A stretch of 64,000 nucleotides of DNA from Welwitschia mirabilis (taxonomy: Eukaryota > Gnetophyta > Gnetopsida > Welwitschiales): contig JBOZIK010000001.1 of the NCBI GenBank assembly GCA_051453625.1, forward strand, positions 144,459,075-144,523,074. Direction: 5' to 3'. Within the stretch, counting starts at the first letter, position 1. Every line of letters begins with the position of its first letter. Of the stretch, positions 1 to 12,360 are shown piece by piece. The notes below the pieces were generated by a model. The model was not told where the DNA came from. It saw nothing but the letters and a program-made list of their open reading frames with translations, and did no database searches. Position numbers and translations under genes: made by a program.

Positions 1-852
1 TCATAGGAACTAGGCATTTATCTATTAGTTTATCTGCAAAACAACTCAAAATACCCTATTAAATACACTTAAGTTGATGTCACAACAATAAGTTATAAAT
101 ATGGGTATTCACTTTAAAGTTATGTGACCATATAATGTAGGATGAATACCTTAGCTAAAGTTTTGTTTATTTTTAAGGGTATCTAATTATAAGTTATTAT
201 TTATGTATTTATATTTTTCTGGTAAATGGTTAAGATCTTTAAGGAATCATACAGAGGCATTGTATTAAACTCTTAAGATAATTAAAAATCTTCTAAGTGA
301 TTATCATCTATAAATATAAGGTAATAGAGTCTTTAATAACTTAAATCCATCATCTTTCTTAGTTTGTTTAGGGATTTAAAATTATATGATTAGCATAATG
401 ATCATATAGGAGTTGGGGTTATAGTTAACCTTACAAATACTTTTGATAATCATGCTGAGTATAATTAACTTATAAGTTTATTAATGTATTGATATTATGA
501 TTAGTGTAATTTTATATTATTAGAATTAACATAAATATAATTTGGTATATATTTATAGAGTGAGAAAATTATATAAATAATGGAATTCATGACTATTAGA
601 AGATATGATTAAATTCATGCTTATCTTAAAGTTAAAGTTATCTTGGAATCTAGTGATACTAAGGATATAATTGATCTTATTTATAGTTCAAAATTATTAA
701 GGATATAACTAATGGTATAATTATTAGGAATTAAGGTTTTTATGGTTACAACTAACTTTATAATTATTAATGAGAAAGGTTGTTAAAAATATAATTAGAT
801 TTATATTCTGACAAATTTATAAGTATGTAATATAAGTATTATATAACTTAAA
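1..852 (-). mobile_element. Leader (5' untranslated part) of a Tekay-type chromovirus copy, cut by window edge
   Basis: This stretch matches the leader regions at about 12,400-13,337 and 51,060-52,640, including shared phrases such as CACTTTAAAGTTAT near 110 and TCTTGGAATCTAG near 642. It ends at a primer binding site, so it is the start of an internal region whose gag and pol would lie left of the window. I see no coding sequence in it. It contains no CpG dinucleotide, in keeping with long methylation-driven decay. Confidence 0.75.
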
Positions 853-864
853 GCTCTGATACCA
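853..864 (-). other. Primer binding site, tRNA-iMet type
   Basis: The minus strand reads TGGTATCAGAGC, the standard plant retrotransposon primer site complementary to the 3' end of initiator methionine tRNA. It sits three bases inside the LTR that starts at 868. This fixes the orientation: the LTR at 868-4,518 is the 5' LTR of an element whose body extends to the left. Confidence 0.9.
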
Positions 865-867
865 ATT

Positions 868-3522
868 TGTGATGCACTCCCTTCTCTTGTTCTAATAAAC
901 CACTATTTTTTTCCTTTCTCTTCCTTTTCTGTTTAATATTTTTACCTAATAAACACAATATAACATAGGATTAAATTTTGCTTAATCCTTCATTAGCATT
1001 TCTATATTTTAAGAAAAAGGAATGATATTAACATTATACATTTACATATAATTAATATGTAGATTATTTTAGTCTATAGATAATAGCGATGTCATAAGTT
1101 CATGTCCTCCATTTCTTTCTATCATTTTATTAGATAAAAGATGAGGAGATTTAAACTTGTTATTGACATACATAAATACGTTTTAAGGATAACACCTAAT
1201 CAATATAATAGAAGGTTAAAACTCTAATTAATGGCATTCAAACTTCGTATGTAATCACCCTTTGGATATGAGTTGATTCTACTTTAGGTTTTAAATAATA
1301 TAAACATGGTTAGGATTAACTTCATAAGTTTTCATTTCACATCAATATACCCCCAACACAAGTGATAAGTGGTACCTGAGGTAGATGCATGCTTATAAAT
1401 GACCCCACTTCCTTGAAGCATCTCTAGATGGTGTAACATGATCCATTGATGTTAAGGGCTTGAGATATTAAGTTATCATAAGTTCATAAATGGGTAAGAT
1501 AAAACAGTGATGAGCAAATTGACTTTCAAAAGGGTATTTAAAAAAAAAATGCAATGCAACCCATCTTAGTAATGAAATCCAAGCATGGGAATGAATATTA
1601 TTAGAATTATCTTGATTTACTCCTGTTCAATAAATACACTATAAAAACGCATGCATATAATTCTAATTAATATAAATATTTAATGGATTATTTAACTAGT
1701 TATAATACTTTTAATTATCATTAAGTTTATTTTATTGAAACAACCATAAAAATAAAACAAGCATGTAAGAACATCTTTATATTCAAGATTACAATAATGA
1801 AAATGTAGATAAATAAAATATTATTTTCTTATCTATGTAAATAAAGGAGATATTTTTTTTCTTTTTAAATAAAAATACTAAAAATGTGTCAAATCATATC
1901 TAGATAATGTACTTAAATAAAAGAAGACATATTTGGATCTATGCCAACCCTAAAAGAATTCTTCCACACTTATATGACAATCTCCATGGATTGGTGGAAA
2001 GAAGGTAAACAAACGTAAGTATAGCTTAAGTATAATTATTAAGATATATAAATCTTTGTCTAATATTTATATGATACTATAAGTTGATATAAAAAAGTGA
2101 TAATCTAAAGGCTACTTATGTTACTTAAACTATTAGGATAAAAACTCTTACAAGCATGCACATTCAAAGTAAGATAAAGAAAAAGGGTAAAAGATGTATA
2201 TCTATAAATAAATACTATTTATAAGTAATTTAACTTAAAGTTATTAATAGAAATATATTTTATACACTCAATTCCCCTATAAATGTTTGTGTAATAAGTT
2301 CTTTTATAATTTTAAACATTAATTATAATAGTTTTAGACTCTAAGAAGGCATTAGAGTTAAAAATTAATAATTTATTAATTATAAAGCAAAAACATTATA
2401 CTAGTTTTTTAGAAACTAGACATATAATAAGATTCTTAGAATCTAATAAACTCTATTAGAATTATAAAAATATTATTTCAATGGTTAGCATTTAAGATAA
2501 AAACTGTTATTTTTTTAAAATTATAGTCATACTACACTACATTTAAATGTTCATAACTATTAAAATACTTCAATTTTTTAAATGATTCAAGATGGTTTGG
2601 AAAGATATTCAATTTTAAATAACTTTTGAATCTTAGATCTATAGATATATTAATAGATGATTATAAAAACATAAATTACTTACAATTTTCTACATTTATT
2701 TTCTAATATATTTTAGGAAATAAATTTTTTAAAAATAATTACCATCTAGACAATTACTGGTTTTACATTTTCATGTTTATAACACAATACTAGACTTACA
2801 AAAATAATTTTAGTAATTTATACCTCCTAATTAGTAAGATATGACATTTTTATTCTATGCCTTTATTTTCAAAATTTAATTTTTTCCATAAGAAAAATAT
2901 GATAAAGTTTTTACAACTAGTTAAGTAATAACTTAGATCAGTAAAAGCACACATATACTAACATATTACTTGTATAATATTTTAACTAAGTTATTAATTT
3001 AAATTATTATCAAAATAAAAACTAAATCAATTCAAAAAAACTATTTACTATGAGTCTTAGGATTTCTATAAAAGAGTATTAGCCTAAGAGATTTTTGAGG
3101 ATCAGACTTTGCTCCTAATAAGACGGTCTAAGTGCATAAGAGATAAAAAATATAATATAAAAACAAACATGGGCATCTAAAATTATTTTTCTTTTTCTTT
3201 TTTTTTAATAATAAATCCCTTGGTTACTTGACTATAATCATCCATTGGTAACTTTCATTACTAAGCATAAGAGACCTCTCATATCTTACTAATGTCTTAT
3301 AGAGGGCCATTGGGAGGGAATAATATTTTATAACATAATTACATAAAATATATAAAGAATTCACTAATGCAATATCACATCATTTCACTAGATACTTAAA
3401 ATCAAATCATACAGAGAATAAGAATAAAGAGCTTACTTGAAAAGATTAGTAAGTCCTTGATAGTAGAAGATTGATGAAAACTTCCTTAGCTTCAAGCTAT
3501 AAAACTTCAAGCTCTTCAAGCA

Positions 3523-3603
<81 letters not shown>

Positions 3604-4518
3604 AAAAAAATGTACTTGTATGAAAAAATAAAAGTATCTCCTTTAATAAGAGAGAAAAAGATCTCTATATACAAATAAACAAAGGCATCTAGTTCAAGAT
3701 CATAAGATCACTTAACTTAGCATTGATAAGTGTAATGAATAATAAGTGACATTAGAGTACAAAAAGATATCATATTTATGACTCATGCACCTAACTAGAG
3801 TGAGTAATATTCTTACTTTAATTAACAAGATTAATTACATGCATTATTTCCTCATGCTAACTAATTTTTAATCCTTCAAGCTCACAAGTAAGTTTAAATC
3901 ATTCAAGACATACTTCAAAAGCATAAATGCACAAATATAAAAATTATCATGTGGCATAATAAGACAACCTCTTAAATTCCAAGGAATAAAATAATAAGTA
4001 TGTTATAAACCAGGTATCCTTATACATCTAAAGAACATAACAATCATGGTAGAGTAAATCTACTTATTTATCATTCTTGGTACTAAGTAAGAGTGAATGT
4101 ACTTGTTCAAATACTCATTTATTTCAAAATTCATAAAATATATCAATCACATAAAATAAGAAAGAAAATATTTATTCATAACATAGTAAACCTATCACAT
4201 TTACTAAGAATTTAAATGAATAAATAAGATGCAAAATACATCATTATGTCCTCTTGAAGTTTTTAATATATGTGACTCTAATTCCTTACATAATGGGATT
4301 ATCTATTTTTGAATGTTTAGATATATTTTCTTATAAAAATCCTTCAAGACAAATTTTATCATTTTCATAGTAATTTATAAAAATTACATACTAAAATTAA
4401 TTTAAAATGACATCTTATTTTGATAAGATATTTAGATAAGGATAATTAATCATTTGATTAAAAACTTAATATACTTAATATTTATGTTAATAAGGTTTAA
4501 AAAATTTGAGATATGATA
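868..4518 (-). mobile_element. LTR A of Tekay-type chromovirus array (about 3.65 kb)
   Basis: On the plus strand the LTR begins TGTGATGC, beside the primer site, and ends GATATGATA at 4,510-4,518. It matches LTR C (52,656-56,440) along its whole length and LTR B (13,353-14,706 plus 44,888-46,398) apart from a deletion in B. Multi-kilobase LTRs are typical of the Tekay/Del lineage. The bases after 4,518 (TTCTCCC) read as a purine tract on the minus strand, as expected of a polypurine tract before a 3' LTR. The same LTR therefore sits next to a primer site on its left and a polypurine tract on its right, serving as 5' LTR of one copy and 3' LTR of the next. No genes are seen in it. Confidence 0.82.
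3524..3598. repeat. Compound microsatellite (AT)n(AG)n inside LTR A
   Basis: An AT run at 3,524-3,562 is followed by CTATAT and an AG run at 3,569-3,598. At the matching place LTR B (about 45,470-45,505) and LTR C (about 55,380-55,410) have only short impure GA/GAAA tracts, so the expansion is specific to this copy. Confidence 0.95.
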
Positions 4519-4599
4519 TTCTCCCGTACTTAGATTGATTCACTCTTAGAAACAAGATACATAGAATCCTAAGAACACCGAACTACATATTATGAGATT

Positions 4600-4740
4600 C
4601 AAAAAGATTTGGATATTAATTAGTCATTGCTCTCTTTAGATCCCAAGTAGCTTCATCAAGATTATGATAACTTCACTTTATCTCCACTTGATGGATCTCC
4701 CTATTTTGTAAATTAATAGTTCATTAGTTTAATATTTCTT
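4600..4740 (-). pseudogene. Chromodomain at the C terminus of chromovirus integrase, copy 1a
   Basis: The minus strand encodes HNLDEATWDLKRAMT, the diagnostic end of a chromovirus chromodomain (normally W..H...EATWE.E..M). Chromodomains read histone marks and target integration into heterochromatin. This assigns the family to chromoviruses rather than to OTA elements. The same segment in internal region 2 reads SNHSLNEATWKLEKTMKN at about 46,445-46,500. The frame is broken upstream. Confidence 0.8.
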
Positions 4741-4759
4741 TTGAATTTTCTATAGTTAA

Positions 4760-5850
4760 ACAATCTGGTTCCACCTAAATATAAAACCATGTAACACATG
4801 AGAAGAATCTAAAAAATAATTGCATAGAATACTTACACAGAAAACATCATGCATATGTAATATTCAAGGGGGTAGAACAAGATTATATGCAATAGATCCA
4901 ACTCTTTCTAATATTTTAAATGGTCTAATAAACTAATAAGAAAATTTTAATCTCTTAACTCTTCTTATTAATGATTTCATTGGTGACACTTTAAGAAGTA
5001 TGTGATCACTTATTTTGAGCTCAAAATGTCTTATTGTGTAGTTTGCATATATCTTTTATTTATTTTCTACTTTTTTACATTTATTTTAATGATTCTTATT
5101 TTACTTTTTATTTATTGTAATATCTTTTGTCTTATCATTAATATTCCTTTAGGTTCTATCCATGAAGTAGATGTTCTATATTTCCTACTATATAAGGATT
5201 CAGATGGAGTAATTTAAATTAAACTCTAATAACTATTATTATATGAAAATTATACTAATAGTAGTACCCTTCCAACTCTTAGGATTATGTAGAATACATG
5301 CTTTAAGAATTTTTTTAAAAATTTGGTTAACTCTTTTTGATTGACCATCTATTTGAGAGTGACATGCAGTACTCATATTTAACTTGGTTCCTAAACCCAC
5401 TTGTAATTCTTATCAAAACTTAGAAGTAAATTTTAAATCTCTATCAGAGATAATTATAAAGGCATGCCATGCAATCAAACAACATTTTAAATATATATTT
5501 TAGCTATATCCTTAGCATCATAAGTATATTTTACTAGAATGAAATGTGTTAACTTAGTTACTATAATAAAGTCCATGCACATCATATCTCATTTATATTT
5601 TGGAATATCATGTGCATAAAGTAATCTTATTGGATTTTTATGTTTTCCTTTAACTTGTTGATAATTAAGGCACCTTGACATAATTTCTGCTATACTCTTT
5701 TTCATCCTTGGTTATCAAATTTTTTTTCATGATTTGATACATTTAAGTCCTTTTAGGATGACCTACTATGGGTGGATTATGAAATTTAAACATTAGCTTG
5801 TATTTAATCTTATCTATCTTAAAAATCAAAAATATTTCCTTGAATTTGAT
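4760..5850 (-). pseudogene. Integrase remnant, chromovirus copy 1a
   Basis: The zinc-binding region is clear: around 5,640-5,715 the minus strand reads MKKSIAEIMSRCLNYQQVK, the usual end of the HHCC finger (C.xCQQVK). The catalytic core follows at about 5,250-5,640, where the MDF segment with the first catalytic Asp is visible in all three copies. Integrase inserts the DNA copy into the host genome. The core is broken by several stops and cannot be active. The plus-strand open frame at 5,002-5,217 is an antisense shadow of this region. Confidence 0.78.
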
Positions 5851-5899
5851 AATATCATCTGAATCAATACTAAAATTCTTTGAGTCTAATAATTCTTGT

Positions 5900-7260
5900 A
5901 GTTAGTCCTTTAACTTTCAACAATTCTCATTCTTTTCTTATTCCTCTAACATAGTGGTAGGAATTTGACTTTGAATTTATATGATTACTTTAAGATAACC
6001 TCATGTACTAATAGAATTTTCAACCTTATTCTCCTTACCTTCATAGTATAAAATCTATAGATCAAAATCACATAAGTTCCATCCATCTTCATTGCCTATG
6101 ATTTAAGTCTAGTTGAGTAAAAATGTATTTTAAACTTTATGATTTATCCAAACTTGAAAATGTACACCATAGAGATAATGTCTCCAAAAATTTAAATTAA
6201 ACATTACTATAGCTAATTTAAGATCATGAATAGATAATTTCTCTTATGATTTTTAAGTTATCTTGATCTATAAGCTATTACCTTTTTATCTTGTTTAAGC
6301 ACTACTCTAAGACATTCTCTAGATGCAGTGGTATAAACTAAAAACATCTTTGAATCATTTGAAATTGTTAAGAATAGAGTATTAGTTAAGAATTCTTTAA
6401 TATGATCAGATGATCACTAATAGTTTTCCATCCATTGAAAGTCTTTATTTTTCTTTAAAAGGCTTGTCAATAAGGAAGCAATCTTAGAGAAGTTGAAGAT
6501 GAATCAACAAATGGTACCTAATAAAATTAAGAAAGCTTTTAACCTTAGTAATATTTGTAGTTATTAGCCATTCCATGATTACTGTAACCTTATCTCAACC
6601 CACTGATATACCTTCCTTAGATATCACATAGCCTAGAAATTACATATATTATTTTTAAAAATAACATTTTCTATGTTGACATATAATTAGTGATTTTTAA
6701 AAGTTTGTAATATTATTATCAAGTGTTTCTTATGCTATTCATAAGTCTTAAAATAAATGAGAATATCATTAATAAATACTATTATAAAGAAATCAAGATG
6801 TAATTCATAAGTCTCATAAATATTGTAGGGATATTAGTTAAACCAAAAGACATAACAATGAACTCATAATACCTAAAGTGGATTTTCAATGATGTTTTAT
6901 AAACATCTCCTTCCTTAATTTGAACTTAATGATATATAGATTTTAGATCAACTTTTGAGAATACTTTAGCTTCCTTGACTTGATTAAAAAGTTCATCTAT
7001 TCTTGGTAGTGGATACTTGTTCTTGATGGTAATCATATTTAGTTGTCTATAATCAATGCATAATCTTAGTATTCCATCCTTCTTCTTTACAAATAATATA
7101 GGTGCTCCTCATGGTGATACACTAGGATGAATAAAGCCTTGTTATAAGAGTTTTTCAACCTGATTTTTCAATTATTTTGTATCTATAGGAGACCTTTTAT
7201 ATGGTGCCTTAAAAACTGGTTAGGTTTCTAAGATCAATTTAATGGAAAACTCAACTTCTT
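5900..7260 (-). pseudogene. RT and RNase H remnant, chromovirus copy 1a
   Basis: From about 7,260 down to 6,450 the minus strand encodes a Ty3/gypsy RT: a PSVSP segment, [30 protein letters not shown], then FSKVDLKS and a fingers/palm segment. The catalytic box around 6,755-6,790 reads FINDIL where active enzymes have F(I/V)DDIL, so the first of the two metal-binding aspartates is Asn. RNase H follows at about 5,980-6,440. A stop replaces Gln in the YHQV motif near 6,930. The enzyme would have copied element RNA into DNA; this copy is dead. Confidence 0.85.
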
Positions 7261-7599
7261 GAAGTGATGGTATTCCTAATAATTTTATTGTAAATACATC
7301 AAGATATTCTTAGACTATTGGTATATTCTTTACTAAATCTCCTTATTCCTTTAAGCTACTTGATTTTAGGTATAGCATATAAAGTGTTAATACCCTCTTA
7401 ATTTCTCTTGTTATATGCTTTGCATTAATTAAATTCTCCACTACTAACTTGTAATGACTATAAAGATTAATCTTTCGCTATGATTCATCATTTTTACTTA
7501 ATGCTTTTCATAATTTATAACTACTTTATTCTACATAACTAATTTATAATTAAAACAATGTTGTCTTTTCATAAGTTAATAACAATTGATTATATCTAA

Positions 7600-7810
7600 A
7601 AATCTCCCCACTTATGGATAAAGCAAAGTTTTGGACTTGCTGATTAACTTTAGACATGAATTCATTCACTAACTTTATGCATTCCTCAATTGGAGCACAA
7701 CATAGCTTTTCTCTTGTAATAATTTTTAGAGATATAAAGCAATGTGGTGCTTCACAATCAAATAAAGTGATTACTTATTTTTTATTAAGTAAAGCATTAA
7801 CTTCTATGAT
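7600..7810 (-). pseudogene. Aspartic protease remnant, chromovirus copy 1a
   Basis: Near 7,740-7,790 the minus strand reads LFDCEAPHCFIS, matching the chromovirus protease active-site segment, whose normal form is DSGA followed by a hydrophobic SFIS-like stretch. The catalytic Asp remains, but Gly is replaced by Glu and Ser by Cys. Copy 1b carries the same Gly-to-Glu change. Downstream coding towards RT is broken. Confidence 0.7.
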
Positions 7811-7849
7811 AGAGCTTTGAAATTACACCTCTTGGTTACCTACTGCTGC

Positions 7850-8706
7850 TCAAAGATATTCTATTAATGGAGGAATACTTTTTAATCCTTGAAGATTTTT
7901 TGGTTGTTATCTAAAAAGATCTCTATTACATAATGGAAATTATTTTATATTATGATTTCCTTTATAATGGTACCATTGATATCCATTATACTAGTTTTGG
8001 TAATGATACTAATTAGATATTTGTTAAAAGTTAGATCTCTGAGGTTAATTACTTAGAGAGCTTTGACCAAGAACATTCTAGTGTTTTTTAAATGAAGTCT
8101 GCTTCAATTGATTAAAATTTATATTTTTGTTGTTACTGTTATAGACAATATTTTTGTTGAAGTGCTAATTTGTATTTTGATAAGACATTTGTGATCGACT
8201 TTACTTAAAGATATGCCCTCATGGAGGAATTCTTTTCTTAATTTTTTATTATCTCTACTAGTTTTGTTCTACTATCCTTATTTGTTTTATAGCCTCTACT
8301 AGACTCTTAGGTTAAAAAATGGATAATGTAATAGAAACAGAAGGAAAAATCTTATCATAAAAAACATTTTCTTTAGTTTTTTTATCTAGATGCATATGTA
8401 ACACATATTTTAATAATTCTATAAATTTGCATTCATGAGATGCTATGATCACATTATGAGCTTGTCTTAGATTATAGAATTCTGTAATCTTCTGATGAAT
8501 ATAGAAATTGATGATATACCTCTCCTTAAAGATGTACTTAAATTTATTTCATAAAATTCCTAGATCTCCTAACTTGATCATTTCCATTTCCCCCCATAAA
8601 TTAGCTTCTTCTTAAAACATATAAATAGCTAAAAAAGCCTTTTAATATTCACCACATGCTAAGGTATCTATAACCCTTTTAATATCACTCAACCATACTT
8701 CTTTTT
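7850..8706 (-). pseudogene. Gag remnant (C-terminal part), chromovirus copy 1a
   Basis: The segment aligns with the gag regions at 11,250-12,360 and 50,000-51,050. The L-L-R-Y type segment of retrotransposon gag is visible at about 8,390-8,460 in the minus direction. The frame is broken and the N-terminal part is missing because the N run begins at 8,707. Confidence 0.65.
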
Positions 8707-8806
8707 NNNNNNNNNNNNNNNNNNNNNNNNNNNNNNNNNNNNNNNNNNNNNNNNNNNNNNNNNNNNNNNNNNNNNNNNNNNNNNNNNNNNNNNNNNNNNN
8801 NNNNNN
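8707..8806. other. Assembly gap of exactly 100 N
   Basis: The round length suggests a placeholder of unknown size. The left side ends in gag and the right side starts in integrase of a homologous copy, so roughly 3 kb of element sequence appears twice around it. The gap may hide a leader, primer site, LTR and polypurine tract, or be a join between copies. Confidence 0.9.
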
Positions 8807-8859
8807 AAACCCTATCAACATGTCCTAAATGTATACTTCACAAGTATTTCAAATAGGTT

Positions 8860-9200
8860 AATTTGGCTTTTCAATACACTATAATAAAATTTGATAACTT
8901 AGTTACTCTATCAATTATTTCCATAATAGATCATTACCTCTTTGACATTTTAAAAGTCCAACAAAAAAGTCCATGCAAATCACATCCCATTTATACTTTT
9001 TGATATAATGAGAATAAAGTAATCTTGTTAGACATCTATGTTCTACTTTAACTTGTTGATAATTAAGGCACCGTGACATAAATTTTGCTATATCCTTTTT
9101 CATCTTTGATCACCAAAATCTTTACATCATGTTTTGATATATTTTAGTTTCGCTAGGATAATTTGTTATAGGTGATTATGAAATTCAAAAATTAGCTTAT
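8860..9200 (-). pseudogene. Integrase remnant, chromovirus copy 1b
   Basis: An open stretch at 8,915-9,103 encodes about 62 residues beginning MKKDIAKFMSRCLNYQQVK and running into the start of the catalytic core at CMDFFVGL, with the first catalytic Asp present. This matches the chromovirus integrase finger and core junction, which includes a G-L.-QRG segment. The rest of the core lies toward the gap and is missing or broken. Confidence 0.85.
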
Positions 9201-9379
9201 GTTTAATTTCATCTACATTAGATACCAAAAATCTTCTCATAAATATGATAATAAAATTCTTTGAGTTTATTAAGTTTTCTAACTTGTCCTTAGTTTTCTA
9301 TAATTTGCATCCTTTTCTTATCCCTCTAATCTAATGATAGTAATTTGTCTTTGAATTCTTATAATTACTTTAGGATAAC

Positions 9380-10640
9380 CTCACTTACAAAAAAATATCT
9401 GCAACTCTATTTCCCTTACTTTTATGGAATAAAATCTCTAGATCAAAATCACATAAAACTTTCATCCATCTTCTTTGTCTTAGTTTTAAGTTTGATTTAG
9501 TAAAAATGTATTTTAAACTCTTTTGATCTATTCAAACTTGAAACTTTACATTATAGAGATAATGCTTTCATAATTTTAAAGAAACACTTACTATAGCTAA
9601 TTTAAGATAATTTTCATTATGATTTTTAAGTTGTCTTGATCCATAATCTATTACATTTTAATCTTATTCAAGCACTACTCTAATATCTTCTTTAGATTCA
9701 TTGGTATAAACTAAAAAGATATTTGAATCATCTGATATTACTAAGACTAGAGCACTAGTTAAGCATTTTTTAAAATAATTAAATGATTTATAAAATTTTT
9801 CTATTCATTTAAAGTTTTTATTTTTCTTTTAAAGGCTTGTTAGTGAAGAATCTATGTTAGAGAAGTTAAAGATGAATTGATGATAATAATCAGCAAGAGT
9901 AATAGATCTTCTAACCTTAGTAACATTTATAGGTATTAGTCATTTCATGATTGCTTTAACTTTATCTTGATATACTGATATAACTTTCTTAGATATCACA
10001 TGGCCTAGGAATTAAATGGGTTTCTTTCAAAAAGATCATTTTTCATGTTGGAATATAATTGGTCATTTCATAAGGTTTGTAATACTATTCTTAAGTGTTT
10101 ATAATTCTTTTCATAGGTCTTAAAATAAATGAGGATAACATTAATAAATACTATTATAAAGAAATCAAGATGTAATTCATAAGACTCATAAATATTGCCT
10201 CAGCATGAGTTAAACCAAAAGTCATAATAGTAAACTCATAATGTCCATAGCTGGTTATAAATGTTGTTTTATAAATATCTTTTTCCTTAATTTTAAATTG
10301 ATGATATTTAGTGTTTAGATCAACTTTTGAGAATATGTTAACTTCCTGGAATTAATAAAAAAGGTTATTTATTCTTGGTAGTGGATACTTGTTTCTAATG
10401 ATAATCTTATTTAGTTATTTATAATTAATGCATAATTTTAGTATTTCATCCTTCTTCTTTACAAATAATATAGTGCTTCTCTTAGTGATACACTAAGACG
10501 AATAAAGCCTTCTTGTAAGAGTTTTTTAAGATAAGTTTGAATTGTTTAATTTCTATAGGAGACATTTTATATGATTTCTTAAAAATTTATTAGGTTCCTA
10601 GGATAATTCAATGAAAAACTTAACTTCCTAAAGTGGTGTC
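9380..10640 (-). pseudogene. RT and RNase H remnant, chromovirus copy 1b
   Basis: Same layout as copy 1a: RT at about 10,640-9,870 and RNase H at about 9,800-9,380. The palm contains SKVDL and YHQFKIKEKD near 10,290-10,330. The catalytic box near 10,135-10,165 reads FINVIL, so both aspartates of the usual F.DDIL box are lost (Asn and Val). The first loss is shared with copies 1a and 2. Confidence 0.82.
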
Positions 10641-10979
10641 ATTCTTGATAATTCTATTGTAAATACATCAAAATATTCTTGAACTATTAGTATATTCTTT
10701 ATTAATATTCCTCCTTCCTTTAAGCTACTTGATTTTAGGTATAGCATATAAATTAGTTATTCCCTTTTAATTTCTCTTTTTATATACTTTACATTAACTG
10801 AATTCTCTATTGTGGATTTGTAGTGACCATAAAAGATTAGTATTTGATCATAATTAACCATTTTTATTTGATTATTTTTACAACTAATAACTACTCTATT
10901 CTATGTTAATCAATTCATATCCAAAATAATATCACATTTACATAAGTTAATAACAATTGGTTATATCTGAAAATCTCCT

Positions 10980-11170
10980 CCACTTATGGATAAAGCATAG
11001 TTTTGAACTTTGCTGATTAACTTTGGACATATATCCATTTAAAAACTCTATTCCTCAATTAGAGAAAAACATATTTTTTCTCTTAGAATAATTCTAGAAG
11101 ATATAAAAAAATGTGTTGCTTCGTAATCAAATAAAATAATTACTTATTTATTATTAAGTAAAGCATTACC
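10980..11170 (-). pseudogene. Aspartic protease remnant, chromovirus copy 1b
   Basis: The active-site segment reads LFDYEATHFFIS at about 11,110-11,150 on the minus strand. The catalytic Asp is kept, but the S-G pair of DSGA is Y-E. The Glu is shared with copy 1a (LFDCEAPHCFIS), while copy 2 keeps Gly (LFYYGSIHFFIS). Confidence 0.72.
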
Positions 11171-11249
11171 TTCTATGATAAAGCTTTAAAATTACACTCA
11201 TTGATTATCTAGTATTACTTGAAGTTATCCTATTGATCAAGGAATACAT

Positions 11250-12360
11250 TTTGATACTTGAATTTTTTCTAATTTTTATTTGGAAAGGTTTTTATTATGT
11301 AATGAACATTATTTTATGTTATGATTTTCTCTATAATAGTAATAGTGGTATCCATTATATTGGTTATGGTATTGACATAAAGTAGGAATTTTTTAAAGGT
11401 TGGACCTTTGAGGTTAATTACTTGCATACCTTTCACTAAAAATATTTTAACTTCTATTAAATGAGTCCTACTTTGATTGATCAAAAATCTTATTTTTACT
11501 ATTACTACTCCAGACATCATTTTTACTGAATTACCATTCTTATTTTAAAAAGACATTTGTGATCAATTCCTTTAATGATATGCCCCTGTGAAGAAATTTG
11601 TTTCTTAATTTCTTATTATTTGTACCATTTTTCTTTTTCTATCTTCTCTTTTTTTATAGCCTCTTCTAGACTTTTAATTTGGAATATGAATATTTTAGTA
11701 ACAAGAGAATGAAAAAGACTATTAGTAAAGATATTTTCTTTAGTTTCTTCATTTAGATGAATATTTAGCACATATCTTAATAATTTTACAAATGTTCGCT
11801 TATGGAATGTTATGATCACATTATGGGCCTAAACTTAGATTGTAGAATTTTGTAATATTTTGATGAATATAGAACTTAGTAATGTACCTCTCCTTTAATA
11901 TATGCTTAAATTCCCTATATGAAAGTTCTAGATATCCTAACTTGCTCTTTTTTGTTTTCCAACATAGATTAGCTTCTCCTTATAACATATAAATAGCTAA
12001 GGAGATCCTTTCATATTCATCACATTCTTAGGTACCTATAGCATTTTCAACATTAATTAGCCATTGTTTTGCTTTGGAAGGATATAAAACTTCTACAAAC
12101 ATTAGTGGATTTATCTTAATAAACATCTGAATTAATTTCCTCATACCCACTTTCTCAAATTGATTAATACAATTGTTTACTTGTGGGTTTTGATCATGAT
12201 TTACTATTTTTAACAGGAGTGTCATAAAGCTATTATTTAATGCTTCAAGATTAAGGTTAAATAAGTGTTTATTTTTATAATTAGATTTCTAACTCTCTTA
12301 TGAATTCTTTTAATTTTGATTAATCTGTGCAACTGACTTGGCCTGAAGGTTTAATGGATG
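11250..12360 (-). pseudogene. Gag remnant, chromovirus copy 1b
   Basis: Two open pieces are visible. At 12,028-12,225 the minus strand encodes an N-terminal gag segment with a KINPLMF...A.QWL pattern, matching the gag start where proline-rich F.G...P..A..W is usual. At 11,616-11,819 it encodes the later KLLRYVLNIHLNEETK...F segment typical of retrotransposon gag, which forms the capsid-like particle. The pieces are separated by stops. I see no convincing zinc knuckle. The leader lies immediately upstream. Confidence 0.8.

Larger units (their letters stand above)
4519..8706 (-). mobile_element. Internal region 1a of chromovirus: polypurine tract to gag, truncated by gap
   Basis: Read on the minus strand from high to low coordinates, this holds the end of gag, protease, RT, RNase H, integrase and a chromodomain, then the polypurine tract beside LTR A. 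It aligns along its length with 46,399-50,750. It stops inside gag at an N run, and the sequence beyond the gap starts again in integrase, so it does not join simply to the next block. All frames carry many stops and frameshifts. Confidence 0.85.

Noticed and set aside
5002-5217. Plus-strand hydrophobic frame of 71 codons
   Set aside because: Antisense to the chromovirus integrase/chromodomain region; a related shadow occurs at 47,000 in region 2.
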